Source: Chloroflexota bacterium (GTDB lineage Bacteria; Chloroflexota; Anaerolineae; Aggregatilineales; Phototrophicaceae). From it: a DNA stretch of 38,300 nucleotides. The translations under genes were made by a program, and so were the position numbers. Below are positions 7,816 to 16,069 of this stretch, piece by piece. How positions within the stretch are numbered: position 1 is the stretch's first letter; every line of letters begins with the position of its first letter. The stretch covers positions 1 through 38,300 of the forward strand of contig QUBZ01000037.1 of assembly GCA_014338005.1 (NCBI GenBank), given 5' to 3'. The notes beneath the pieces were generated by a model. It was not told the DNA's origin. It did not search any database and worked only from the letters and a program-made list of their open reading frames with translations.

Positions 7816-8577
7816 ATGCCCACGCAGGAACGCGCCTTTCGCACGCCGGCGATTATCCTCAAGCGGCGCGATTTTGCCGAGGCCGACCGCCTGCTAACCA
7901 TCCTCACTCCCGAACACGGCAAGCTGGACGTGATCGCCAAAGGGGCGCGCAAGCCGACCAGCCACAAAACCGGCCACGTGGAGCTGTTCACGCGCGCCGA
8001 TATGCTCATCCACCGGGGGCGCGACCTGGACATCGTGGCGCAGGCGGAGATGACCGCGCCCTACCTGGGCATCCGCGAAGACCTGAAACGCGGCGCGTAT
8101 GCCAGTTACACCGCCGAGATGCTTGACCGTTTTACGACCGAAGGCGATGCGGACATGCGCGACCTGTTCCAACTGGTGGACGATACGTTGGGGCGGCTGT
8201 GCATAGACGACGACCCGCGCCTGGTGGTGCGGTATTACGAACTGCGCCTGCTCGATCTGGTCGGTTTTCGACCGGAACTTTACGAATGTGTCGTCAGCCG
8301 CGAAAGCATCCAGCCGGAAGATCAGTTTTTCAGCTACGCCCTGGGCGGTGTGGTCAGCCCACGTTACAGCCACGCGGGCGCGGGAGTCGTGCCGATCCCG
8401 ATGGTGACGCTCAAGCTGCTGCGGCATATGCAGCGCAGCCCCTACAGCCACGTTAAAACCCTGACCATCTCGACGGCGCTGCACGACGACACCGAACGGG
8501 TGATGCTTGGCTATATCACCTTTCTGCTGGAGCGTAAACTTCAGAGCGTGGAATTTATCCGCCGCATTCGATCATAG
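7816..8577 (+). CDS. recO: DNA repair protein RecO
   Basis: A 253-aa RecO. It has an N-terminal OB-fold (residues about 8-85; TPAIILKRRDFAEADRLLTI, then GKLDVIAKGARKPTS) and a helical C-terminal domain containing YYELRLLDLVGFRPEL. RecO acts with RecF and RecR to load RecA on SSB-coated gaps and can anneal single strands. The CxxC zinc-binding cysteines seen in some RecO proteins are mostly missing here (only YECVVSRES remains), as in many family members. It starts 5 nt after cdd and has no clear Shine-Dalgarno, consistent with coupled translation. Confidence 0.93.
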   Translation: MPTQERAFRTPAIILKRRDFAEADRLLTILTPEHGKLDVIAKGARKPTSHKTGHVELFTRADMLIHRGRDLDIVAQAEMTAPYLGIREDLKRGAYASYTAEMLDRFTTEGDADMRDLFQLVDDTLGRLCIDDDPRLVVRYYELRLLDLVGFRPELYECVVSRESIQPEDQFFSYALGGVVSPRYSHAGAGVVPIPMVTLKLLRHMQRSPYSHVKTLTISTALHDDTERVMLGYITFLLERKLQSVEFIRRIRS

Positions 8578-8655
8578 CCCCCTTTTCTACGGTTTTTCGC
8601 CGGGCGATATGTTATGATCTTGCTGGGGCAGTTCGAGCCTGTGGAGGGATGGTTC

Positions 8656-10524
8656 GTGATTGAGCGTGAAACGCTCGACATGCAAATACTTTCCGGCGAC
8701 CACGTGCCGGCGGACGCGCTTAAAGCGGTGCTGACCGGCGAAGTACCGCCTGAGAGCGAACTGTTTGATTTGTATGCCGAACGCCTGCTGATGCACGCGC
8801 TGGACACCCGCGACGCCGATGCCGCCAGCATTGTCGCGCATTTGATGGACGAACGGCCAGACCTGGATGAACGGCTGTCCAGACTCTTAAACGATACCCT
8901 GCATATCCAGCCGGATGCGGCCTATGCGTTCATTCGCGTTCGCCTGAACGATAACCCGGACAGCCGATGGCTGTCCCGCCTGAAGATGGCGGCGCTGTAT
9001 TCGCTGCGGGTGGCGATCAACGACGGCGACAGCGATACCATCATTAACTGGCTGACGCTGGTCGCGCGCGAGCCGACCCATTATGACCTGGGCGACGTGC
9101 TGCACTATGGCATCCTGGCGGCGCAGCCCCGCGCGCAGCAGGACGGCGAACTGGGCCGCCAGTTGATTGTGCTGTCTGTCAAACGCGACCCGGCAGCTCT
9201 CGAACAACTGCTGAACGACGACGATCTGTTGAAGGCGCTGCCGGACAATTTTGGCCGGGTCATGCGCGATTTTGCCGGTGATCCCCTGCAGCTGCTCCAG
9301 ATGCGCGGCGCGGAAGTTTTTCTGGTGGCGATGGCGCGGGCGGCGCGGGCGCGCGCCGGGGCGATGTTCACCCCGGCGGCGGTCAACCAGATTTGGGAGC
9401 TGTACATCGGCGGCGCGCCAAACGCCGGGTCGCTGCCTGCCCATTATCAGGCCGAGAGCATCATCCAGGAGTGGATGCAGCACGGCATTCGGTATCTCAG
9501 CCGCGAGGCGCTGGAGCGGCTGCTGGCGCTGGCGGTCGCCCACAAACGTGACGACCTGGCGCTGCAGCTCATTCATCAGGCCAACGAAACAAAAACGCTG
9601 CTGCCCTCGCTGGCGCGGGCGCTGGAAGCCAGCCAGCGCGCAACCCACGACATCCTTGATCTGGTCAGCCGCATTACCATCGCCGGAGACATGACGCCGC
9701 AGCAGGCTATCGCCACCTATATCACCATGCTGGGCGATCTGGAATGGCGCAAAGAGGCTCTGCCGCTGGCCCAGCAGCTTGCGCGCAGCCTACAGCAGCA
9801 CCCGGCCATGAGCGTGAGCGACGAGGTTATATGGCACATGCTGGGCCTGGCATCCGAAACCCGCGACGAGCTGACGGCACGGGCAGCCGTCCGGCGGCTG
9901 GTAAACAAGCTGGAGATACTCGAAGACGACAGCCAGTTGATCGAAAATCTTAAGCGGCTGGTCGTCCAGGTGGCCTGGAGCGAAACTACGCGCGCATCGC
10001 TCACCAACTGGTGGCGCGGTTTCGTGCGCGGCCAGCCCCTGGCGCGCTTGCAGCGGCTGGACAAGGCGCTGGAGGGGCGCCGCAGCCTGGATGAAGAACG
10101 CAGCATCGTGCAGACGTTGGTTGCGGTGCGCCGGATGTTAGGCTCTCAGGCGCTGTCCGAGTTCGCCGAGCAGGTAAATACCGCCTTTACGGTTCTGGAA
10201 GCCCTGGCCGAATCGTTTGATGGCTGGTCAAAACGCGCCGTCGGCTTCGATGCCGCTGTCGTTCATGCCGAATTGGATGACCGCAGCGGCGAGTTATCCC
10301 CCCAGGCGCGGCAGGTGCTTGCCAACAACCTCAAGGAACTGGCGCAGTTGGTCGCCAGCATGGGCGACAACCGCACGCGGGCCGCGCTGATGCGGCGCAG
10401 CGACGACCTCGACCGTGATCTGATGTCCGGCGAGCAGCCCCCCCACAGCGCCGTTGATACGATGAAGTGGCTGGCCGGTTATTGGGGCAGGATGCAGACC
10501 GCCGAATCCGACGAGGATTCGTAG
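8656..10524 (+). CDS. Large alpha-helical protein of unknown function
   Basis: About 622 aa, acidic and almost entirely helical, with no signal peptide, TM segment or Cys motif. The sequence reads like an alpha-solenoid: repeated helix pairs rich in Leu, Ala, Arg and Glu (for example YLSREALERLLALAVAHKRD and DILDLVSRITIAGD). I recognise no named family. I start at GTG 8656 because a strong GGAGGG (8643-8648) lies 7 nt upstream. The frame is also open to an ATG at 8614, which lacks an RBS and overlaps a possible -10 element (TATGTTATGAT). It lies 78 nt downstream of recO on the same strand, so it may be co-transcribed. Its end is 2 nt from the end of the convergent rmlC-like gene. Confidence 0.78.
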   Translation: MIERETLDMQILSGDHVPADALKAVLTGEVPPESELFDLYAERLLMHALDTRDADAASIVAHLMDERPDLDERLSRLLNDTLHIQPDAAYAFIRVRLNDNPDSRWLSRLKMAALYSLRVAINDGDSDTIINWLTLVAREPTHYDLGDVLHYGILAAQPRAQQDGELGRQLIVLSVKRDPAALEQLLNDDDLLKALPDNFGRVMRDFAGDPLQLLQMRGAEVFLVAMARAARARAGAMFTPAAVNQIWELYIGGAPNAGSLPAHYQAESIIQEWMQHGIRYLSREALERLLALAVAHKRDDLALQLIHQANETKTLLPSLARALEASQRATHDILDLVSRITIAGDMTPQQAIATYITMLGDLEWRKEALPLAQQLARSLQQHPAMSVSDEVIWHMLGLASETRDELTARAAVRRLVNKLEILEDDSQLIENLKRLVVQVAWSETTRASLTNWWRGFVRGQPLARLQRLDKALEGRRSLDEERSIVQTLVAVRRMLGSQALSEFAEQVNTAFTVLEALAESFDGWSKRAVGFDAAVVHAELDDRSGELSPQARQVLANNLKELAQLVASMGDNRTRAALMRRSDDLDRDLMSGEQPPHSAVDTMKWLAGYWGRMQTAESDEDS

Positions 10525-10526
10525 TT

Positions 10527-11099
10527 TTATTTCGGCAGTTCCTCCGGCGGAATATCTTTCAGGAAACGATTCTGAAGATCGCGCGGGGAAAGCAGCGGGT
10601 CGCTGATGCCCCAGTTCAGGTTGATCTGGGGGTCATTCCAGGCCACGCCGCATTCATCTTTGCCGCCATCGTAGTAGTTGTTGACCATATACATCAGCGT
10701 GGCTTCGGTCAGCGCCAAAAAGCCGTGCGCGACGCCGACGGGGATAAAAACGCCCAGGTTGTTTTCCTCGCCGATTTCTAAAATCTGGGTCGCCATATAG
10801 GTGGGCGACGAAGGGCGCAAGTCTACCATCCCGGCGCGGATGCGGCCTTTCGGCACATACCAGTAATCTATCTGGAGATGGTGATAATGCAGGCCGCGCA
10901 GGACGCCAGGGCGGCTGTCGGAACGGTTGCCCTGTAAACATTCCCAGTTCACCCAGGGGAACCAGGAGCGGCGGAATGTCTCCATAAAACGCCCGCGTTC
11001 GTCTTCAAAGACTCGAATCGGGACGGTATAAACGCCCTCGATCAACTGCGATGCCTGAACCGGCGGTGCGATCTGCATGGTCTGGTCTTTCATCACCAT
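10527..11099 (-). CDS. dTDP-4-dehydrorhamnose 3,5-epimerase-like cupin
   Basis: A 190-aa RmlC/RfbC-family cupin. Signatures are FEDERGRFMETFR (31-43), the GNRSDSRPGVLRGLHYHH segment with catalytic-type His71 and flanking His73, IPVGVAHGFLAL, and a Tyr-rich NNYYD near the usual general-acid tyrosine, followed by WNDP. True RmlC epimerises C3 and C5 of dTDP-4-keto-6-deoxyglucose in rhamnose synthesis. No rmlA, rmlB or rmlD is adjacent, so a related sugar-nucleotide epimerase is equally possible. The start is ATG 11099 with GGAG about 12 nt upstream; an in-frame ATG at 11093 is an alternative. It is 84 nt downstream of the TPR gene on the same strand. Confidence 0.85.
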   Translation of the reverse strand: MVMKDQTMQIAPPVQASQLIEGVYTVPIRVFEDERGRFMETFRRSWFPWVNWECLQGNRSDSRPGVLRGLHYHHLQIDYWYVPKGRIRAGMVDLRPSSPTYMATQILEIGEENNLGVFIPVGVAHGFLALTEATLMYMVNNYYDGGKDECGVAWNDPQINLNWGISDPLLSPRDLQNRFLKDIPPEELPK

Positions 11100-11183
11100 T
11101 CGTATATCGTCTCCACAAATTACCCTGCTTTGATGCAGGCTGGCTGTTTTGATTCAAAACGCCAACCCTTGCCCGCGCCTAAA

Positions 11184-11723
11184 CTATCCCGGCGGGGGCA
11201 GTCTGGCCGCGCTGCCCAGGATGCGCTGAAACTCCTTCACCCACTTAAGCGCATCGGCGCGGCGGCGCTCGTCCACGTTGGCAAAAGCGGCGGCGGCCTG
11301 CTCCATAAAACGTTGGGCAGCGGCGTTGTCGCCGGTGCGGTGAAAACACAGCGCCAGGTAATAAAGCGTTTCCGGGCGTTTGGGGTCGCTGCGATAAGCA
11401 TCGGTGAAGTGCGCCAGCGCCTCCTGCCAGTTGCGATCTTTGTAGGCGATCACCCCGCGCCCATAATGCGCCAGCATCTCGAAGCGGTGCAGCTTAAGCG
11501 CCTGCTCAAAATCGGCCTGTGCCTTGTCCAGCACGCCGTCCTCCAGGTAAAAAAAGCCGCGCGCCGCCCAGTATTCGGAACGGCCAGGCAGCAGAGCGAT
11601 GGCATCGTCCATGTTCAGGATAGCATCGTCCAGGCGCTTTTTCTGGTAGGCTTCCAGCGCCAGCCGATAATATTCGTCGGCCTCGTAGCGAGACAGGCCC
11701 AGACGCCGGTTGATAATAGACAT
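11184..11723 (-). CDS. Tetratricopeptide-repeat protein
   Basis: 179 aa with about three to four TPR units: EADEYYRLALEAYQKKRLDD, SEYWAARGFFYLEDGVLDKA, FEMLAHYGRGVIAYKDRNWQ and PETLYYLALCFHRTGDNAAA. Each has the small/large residue spacing of the fold (A8, G/A20, A27). There is no signal peptide or TM segment, so it is cytoplasmic and presumably a protein-binding scaffold. It starts two bases after the TAA of the TIR-WD40 gene, so the two are almost certainly translated from one mRNA. A partnership with the TIR protein is a reasonable inference but is not shown. Confidence 0.88.
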   Translation of the reverse strand: MSIINRRLGLSRYEADEYYRLALEAYQKKRLDDAILNMDDAIALLPGRSEYWAARGFFYLEDGVLDKAQADFEQALKLHRFEMLAHYGRGVIAYKDRNWQEALAHFTDAYRSDPKRPETLYYLALCFHRTGDNAAAQRFMEQAAAAFANVDERRRADALKWVKEFQRILGSAARLPPPG

Positions 11724-11725
11724 GT

Positions 11726-14278
11726 TTAACCCACCGGTCGGGTAAAGTATTTGCCATCACCGCCTTCGGCCACCCAGCCCTGGACGGCGTTGATGCCGAA
11801 AATCACCCTGAACCAGGCGAAGCCGTCCACACATTCCGGCCCGGTCAGGACGCGGAAGGCCTGGCGCGGCGCGATCTGGCCGATGATCGGCTCGGACAGC
11901 CCTGCCCCGGAGCGCACGTTCAGCGCCGACTCGTCATCAGCCGTCACTTCGCCGCGCGTGCCGGGATACAACCGCGACTCCAGGGTGTTCGGGCAGGATA
12001 CAATACCATCGGCAGGGGGCGCGCCGCTGGGCTGGCGGGGCAGGCCGAACAACTGGCGTTCCTCGTCGGTGAGGGGACGCGCCTCGCAGCAGCCCTCGGC
12101 GAAAGCGATCAGGTTGCGGACATTCGTCCAGGTCTGCCACAGGCGCACGCTGCCATCCTGGCTGACGGTGGCAACATTTTCGCCGGACGGCGACCAATCG
12201 GCGCTGTAAACAATATCGGCATGGCCGGTCAGGTTCAGCATCAGCGCGCCGGTGTTGATGTCCCACAGCCGGGCGGTGTTATCGCGGCTGGTGGTGACGA
12301 TTCGTTTGCCGTCCGGCGACCAGGCCGTACCGACAACATCATCGGTATGGCCGAACAGGGTATAAAGCAGCTCACCCGTATCGGCGTTCCAGATGCGGGC
12401 GGTATCGTCGGCGCTGGCTGTCACCACGCGGCGGCTGTCCGGCGACCAAGCCACCCGCGTAACCGAGCCGATGTGCGCGGCCAGATAAAAGGCCGAATAA
12501 CCGGTATCGGCGTTCCAGATGCGCGCGGTGCGGTCGCTGCTGGCGGTAGCGATGCGCCGGCCATCCGGCGACCAGACGGCGCGGTGAACCATCCGGTCGT
12601 GGCCGACTAGAATCCGCAGCAGGCTGCCGGTGTCGGCATCCCAGATGCGCGCGGTTAAATCGCTGCTGGCCGTCACCAGGCGCTCCCCGTCCGGCGACCA
12701 GTCCACGCTGTTTACATCGCCGGTATGCCCGCGCAGGACGGCGATTTGTAACCCGGAAGAAGCATCCCAGATGACAGCGGTATCGTCACTGCTGGCCGTC
12801 GCTATCCGTCTTCCGTCCGGCGACCAGACGGCCAGCAACACGTCTTCCTGGTGGCCGGACAGCGTAAACAGCGGCGTGCCGGAAGCCGCATCCCAGATGA
12901 TGGCGGTATCGTCGCTGCTGGCCGTCGCTATCCGTCTTCCGTCCGGCGACCAGAGCGCGCGGTTGACCGGCCCCCGGTGGCGCAGGATGAGCAGCGGGTC
13001 GCCGCCGGCGTTCCACACGCGGGCGGTATTATCGGCGCTGGCCGTCACCAGGCGCGTCCCATCCGGCGACCAAGCCGCTGAATAAACGGCGCCGTTGTGC
13101 TGGTTAAGCGTGCGCTGCGCCAGCTGGCTCTGAACAGCCTGCACCAGCGCGCGCTCGATCTGGGTGGTATAAACATAGTTCCGCAGGGCTTCCAGCGCCA
13201 GCAGCACCGCCCGCTCCGGGCGAGGGCCGCTGCGCTCGGCCTGCGACTGGCCGGCCAGCGCGAGTGACTGCGCGCGGTCACGCTCGCGGGCGACGGCGGT
13301 GGCCTGTGCCTGCGCGAGATTACGCTGGCGCTCGGCTTCGCCCTGGGCGGCGGCGGCAATGGCCGCCTGCGTCTGCGCGAACTGGGCCTGAACCTCGGCT
13401 TCACCCTGGGCGGCAGTAGCGATAGCGGCCTGCGTCCGGGCGATTTCCGCCTGAACCTCGGCTTCGCCCTGGGCGGCGGCGGCAATGGCCGCCTGCGTCT
13501 GCGCGATCCGCGCCTGATCTTCGGCCTCCGCCTGGGCGTCTACGGCGGTGGCGGCGCTTTGATCGGCCAGATTACGCTGGAAATTGGCTTCGCCGAATAA
13601 TGCCAGGGAGATAACGGCCAGCGCGATAGAAACCACCAGCGCCACCGATACACCGGCCAGCAGCGAACGCTGGCGGCGCGTTTCGGCAGTGCGGCTGACG
13701 GCCAGGAACTCGGCGTGCAGGGGCAGCGGCGCCGGCTCCTTGCTGACGGCCTGCGCCAGCCATTTTTCGGCGTCACGCAGATCGTCGCCCCGCAGCAGCA
13801 GGCTGGGATTCTGGCCGTTGTTGTTCCATTCCCTGGCGCGCACCAGCAGGCGGGTATGCTGCCGCACGTAACCCAGGTCAGTATTAAATGCATTAACCAG
13901 CGACCCAAAGGCAGCCTCAAAATCGTCGCTCTCGCGGAAAAATATCCAGTTGTGCGAACTGATGATTGGGTGCATCAGCTTGCGGTCGGCGGCCTCGGTG
14001 ATCTCCCGGTGCAGAATCGGGATGATACGTTTGTTATTGGCGACGGCGTGTTCGATCTCCTGGCGACAGATGTCGGAGCGCACCGAATCCGGCGAGATGA
14101 CAAAAACGAAAGCATCCGCCGCTTCGATGCCGGCCTGCACCTCGCGCCACCAGTCGGCGGTGAGGGGAATATCCTCCCAATCCACCCAGGTATCACGCTG
14201 CTGCTGCGACAGCGCGGCGTGCAGGCGGCGCACGAAATCCACATCTTTGCGCGAATAAGAGATAAAAACATCCGACAT
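11726..14278 (-). CDS. TIR-TM-WD40-SH3b multidomain protein
   Basis: An 850-aa protein. The TIR domain spans residues 1-125 (MSDVFISYSRKD; conserved WVDWEDI; SPDSVRSDICRQEIEHA with Cys71 and Glu74, Glu74 matching the position of the catalytic NADase glutamate of active TIRs). A linker (130-200, HTRLLVRAREW, LLRGDDLRDAEKWL) typical of TIR- and caspase-WD40 fusions follows. Next come one TM helix (about 206-228), an Ala/Gln/Glu coiled coil with three 21-aa repeats (257-319), eight WD40 repeats (394-714, each with WSPDG and a terminal W) and a C-terminal SH3b domain (about 775-845). The single TM helix probably puts the TIR in the cytosol and the propeller/SH3b outside. Candidate roles are signalling or stress-triggered NAD cleavage, and neither is proven. 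It is co-transcribed with the TPR gene. Confidence 0.92.
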   Translation of the reverse strand: MSDVFISYSRKDVDFVRRLHAALSQQQRDTWVDWEDIPLTADWWREVQAGIEAADAFVFVISPDSVRSDICRQEIEHAVANNKRIIPILHREITEAADRKLMHPIISSHNWIFFRESDDFEAAFGSLVNAFNTDLGYVRQHTRLLVRAREWNNNGQNPSLLLRGDDLRDAEKWLAQAVSKEPAPLPLHAEFLAVSRTAETRRQRSLLAGVSVALVVSIALAVISLALFGEANFQRNLADQSAATAVDAQAEAEDQARIAQTQAAIAAAAQGEAEVQAEIARTQAAIATAAQGEAEVQAQFAQTQAAIAAAAQGEAERQRNLAQAQATAVARERDRAQSLALAGQSQAERSGPRPERAVLLALEALRNYVYTTQIERALVQAVQSQLAQRTLNQHNGAVYSAAWSPDGTRLVTASADNTARVWNAGGDPLLILRHRGPVNRALWSPDGRRIATASSDDTAIIWDAASGTPLFTLSGHQEDVLLAVWSPDGRRIATASSDDTAVIWDASSGLQIAVLRGHTGDVNSVDWSPDGERLVTASSDLTARIWDADTGSLLRILVGHDRMVHRAVWSPDGRRIATASSDRTARIWNADTGYSAFYLAAHIGSVTRVAWSPDSRRVVTASADDTARIWNADTGELLYTLFGHTDDVVGTAWSPDGKRIVTTSRDNTARLWDINTGALMLNLTGHADIVYSADWSPSGENVATVSQDGSVRLWQTWTNVRNLIAFAEGCCEARPLTDEERQLFGLPRQPSGAPPADGIVSCPNTLESRLYPGTRGEVTADDESALNVRSGAGLSEPIIGQIAPRQAFRVLTGPECVDGFAWFRVIFGINAVQGWVAEGGDGKYFTRPVG
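13322..13510 (-). repeat. Three 63-bp tandem repeats inside the TIR-WD40 gene
   Basis: Residues 257-277, 278-298 and 299-319 of the TIR-WD40 protein are near-identical 21-aa units built on the pattern (R/Q)xAxTQAAIAxAAQGEAEVQA. They come from three in-frame 63-bp DNA units and form the coiled-coil stalk between the TM helix and the propeller. The unit count could vary between strains. Confidence 0.85.
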
Positions 14279-14320
14279 CCAGCACCGCCCTTAACACGCT
14301 CCGATATATATATAAAGGCC

Positions 14321-14349
14321 ATTATAATATGGCGCGGGCGGCCTCACAA
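14321..14349 (-). promoter_or_regulatory. Promoter of the TIR-WD40/TPR operon
   Basis: On the minus strand, TTGTGA (14349-14344), a 17-bp spacer and a perfect TATAAT (14326-14321). The predicted start is near 14314, about 36 nt before the ATG at 14278. It sits just beyond the end of the histidine kinase gene. Confidence 0.7.
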
Positions 14350-14370
14350 ACGTGGACTTAAGGCGCGGGG

Positions 14371-15918
14371 TTAGGAAATTCGTTTGATCGGCAGGCGAAC
14401 GCTGAACGTCGTGCCGACGCCGACCTGGCTTTCGACGCTAATGCTGCCGCCGTGCCGTTCGACCGCCTGCCGGGTGATCGCCAATCCCAGGCCGGTGCCT
14501 TGAATCTGGCCGACATTGGAAGCGCGATGGAAGGGTTCAAACAATCGGCGCTGGTCATCTTCGGGGATGCCGATACCCTGATCGCTGACGCGAATGATGG
14601 CCGTGTCATCTTCGCAGGCCAGTTCAACGCTGATCGGCGCGCCTTCCGGCGAGTATTTGATGGCATTGGTCAGCAGGTTGGTGATCGCTCGCCGCAGCAG
14701 TTTAACATCCACATCGGCTTCCACACGCCGCCCCGTGCCGGAAAACTCGATGCAGCAGGTCATCCGGTAAGCAAGCTGGATTTCCTCGATGATGTCCCGG
14801 CAGTAGGTTTCCAGATCAATCGTTTCGGGATAAAACTCGGCGCCGGTGAAATCCGACTTGCTGATGGTCATCACGTCGTTAATCATCTCGGCCAGATGTT
14901 CGGTCTGCGTTTCGATGACCTCGTAGGATTCGCGCTTCTCCTGTTCGGTCATGCGATCGCCATAGGCTTTTAACATGCTGTTCGCCAGCCGAATCGCGCC
15001 CAGGGGGGTGCGGAGTTCGTGCGACATCATGGAGATGAAGCGGTTTTTTAACTCGCGCAGTTCGCGTTCGTTATCAAGCTGCATGTTAAGGCGCTGTTTT
15101 TCGAGAAGCTGCCCTTCCAGATATTTCCGCTCGGTGAAATCCTGGACGACGCCGGTGAACAGGCGTCTGTCATCCAGCCGAAGCTGGCTGACGGCGAAAT
15201 AAATGGGAAACGGCGTGCCATCCCTGCGCCGCCCGACGACTTCATCCCCCAGGCGGCCAATCTTCTCGACAAAATCCGCCAGCGCGTGTTCATCAGCCTG
15301 GTTTTCCAGGTCAGGCACCAGACAGCCGATAGACTGGCCGATCAGTTCATCGGGTCGGTAGCCGAAGATGGCCGCGCCCGCCGGATTGACGGATTCGATC
15401 CAGCCAAACCGATCAAAGGTGATGATGCCGTCTACCAGATTATTCAGAATGGTTTCCAACCGCTGTTTGCTGTTTTGCAGTTCCACCTGCACGCGCTTGA
15501 TTTCGGTCACGTTCTGGTGGGCGACGATCAAACGGCGGTAGTCCCGCCACTCAAAAGTCGTGATCTGGATGACAAACCAGCGCCGTTCGGCGGGGCTGTG
15601 GCAGGGATATTCGAGATCAAACTGCGGCAGAGAACTTGCCAGCACCCGGCGGATGCCCTGCGCGACGGCCAGCGCGTCGGGTGTGGCAGCGCGGTCGCAT
15701 ACGGCCAGGTAGTTCGTACCGACGCCATAATGACTGTCGGTGAAGCCGTTGTTTTCGGCAAACTGCCGCCACGCCTGATTGACGTGGATGATCGTTCCGG
15801 TTTCGTCAAGGATGGCGATATGGGCAGTCAAGCCATCTAAAGCGGCTTTGACAAAGTTTTCCGCCTCGACCAGGATGGGCAAATCGTCAACACTGGCCGG
15901 GCCGAGCAAAGAATTCAC
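14371..15918 (-). CDS. Soluble PAS-domain sensor histidine kinase
   Basis: 515 aa. Two PAS domains lie at about 25-140 (IAILDETGTIIHVNQAW) and 150-265 (DGIITFDRFGWIESVNPAGA, followed by a PAC segment VVQDFTERKYLEGQ). A short coiled coil leads to a HisKA domain with phospho-acceptor His300 in MMSHELRTPLG. The HATPase_c domain has an N-box (NLLTNAIKYS, 414-423), G1 DQGIGIP, F-box LFEPFHR and G2 GTGLGLA. There is no TM helix or receiver domain, so it is a cytosolic orphan kinase; no response regulator is in the window. The start is GTG 15918 with GGGAG 6 nt upstream. A TATAAT-like -10 lies about 35-40 nt upstream. The stimulus is unknown. Confidence 0.93.
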   Translation of the reverse strand: MNSLLGPASVDDLPILVEAENFVKAALDGLTAHIAILDETGTIIHVNQAWRQFAENNGFTDSHYGVGTNYLAVCDRAATPDALAVAQGIRRVLASSLPQFDLEYPCHSPAERRWFVIQITTFEWRDYRRLIVAHQNVTEIKRVQVELQNSKQRLETILNNLVDGIITFDRFGWIESVNPAGAAIFGYRPDELIGQSIGCLVPDLENQADEHALADFVEKIGRLGDEVVGRRRDGTPFPIYFAVSQLRLDDRRLFTGVVQDFTERKYLEGQLLEKQRLNMQLDNERELRELKNRFISMMSHELRTPLGAIRLANSMLKAYGDRMTEQEKRESYEVIETQTEHLAEMINDVMTISKSDFTGAEFYPETIDLETYCRDIIEEIQLAYRMTCCIEFSGTGRRVEADVDVKLLRRAITNLLTNAIKYSPEGAPISVELACEDDTAIIRVSDQGIGIPEDDQRRLFEPFHRASNVGQIQGTGLGLAITRQAVERHGGSISVESQVGVGTTFSVRLPIKRIS

Positions 15919-15952
15919 AGGCGCTCCCAGAATTTTTCAGACAATATTTTTT

Positions 15953-15958
15953 ATTATA
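15953..15958 (-). promoter_or_regulatory. -10 element of the histidine kinase gene
   Basis: A perfect TATAAT on the minus strand, about 35 nt upstream of the GTG start. No good -35 is seen at 16-18 bp. An inverted repeat (15965-15993) occupies that space, which suggests activator-dependent or repressed transcription. Confidence 0.5.
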
Positions 15959-15964
15959 GCCCGT

Positions 15965-15993
15965 TTGCGCCACCAGCGGCAGAGCAGGCGCAA
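15965..15993. promoter_or_regulatory. Inverted repeat TTGCGCC-N15-GGCGCAA between divergent genes
   Basis: TTGCGCC at 15965-15971 and its exact complement GGCGCAA at 15987-15993, with a third heptamer copy GGCGCAA at 16018-16024 next to the SWIM-gene promoter. The sites occupy the -35 region of the kinase gene and part of the spacer of the divergent promoter, so they may bind a shared regulator. Confidence 0.45.
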
Positions 15994-16012
15994 TTTTCTT
16001 ATCTTTTTCTGG

Positions 16013-16041
16013 TAGACGGCGCAAACATTATCTGCTATAAT
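16013..16041 (+). promoter_or_regulatory. Promoter of the SWIM-protein gene
   Basis: TAGACG at 16013-16018 (4 of 6 to TTGACA), a 17-bp spacer and a perfect TATAAT at 16036-16041. The predicted start is near 16048, about 20 nt before the ATG, with a GAGGTGGG ribosome binding site between. Confidence 0.65.
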
Positions 16042-16069
16042 TAGAACAAATGTTTAGCGAGGTGGGATA

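Noticed and set aside
12131..13099. Regularly spaced repeats resembling an array
   Set aside because: They are in-frame WD40 coding repeats of about 126 bp with WSPDG motifs, not CRISPR or satellite DNA.
11184..15918. Defence island around the TIR gene
   Set aside because: No nuclease, STAND, restriction or abortive-infection partner is adjacent, and the neighbours are an epimerase-like enzyme and a sensor kinase. Defence remains possible but is not supported by context.
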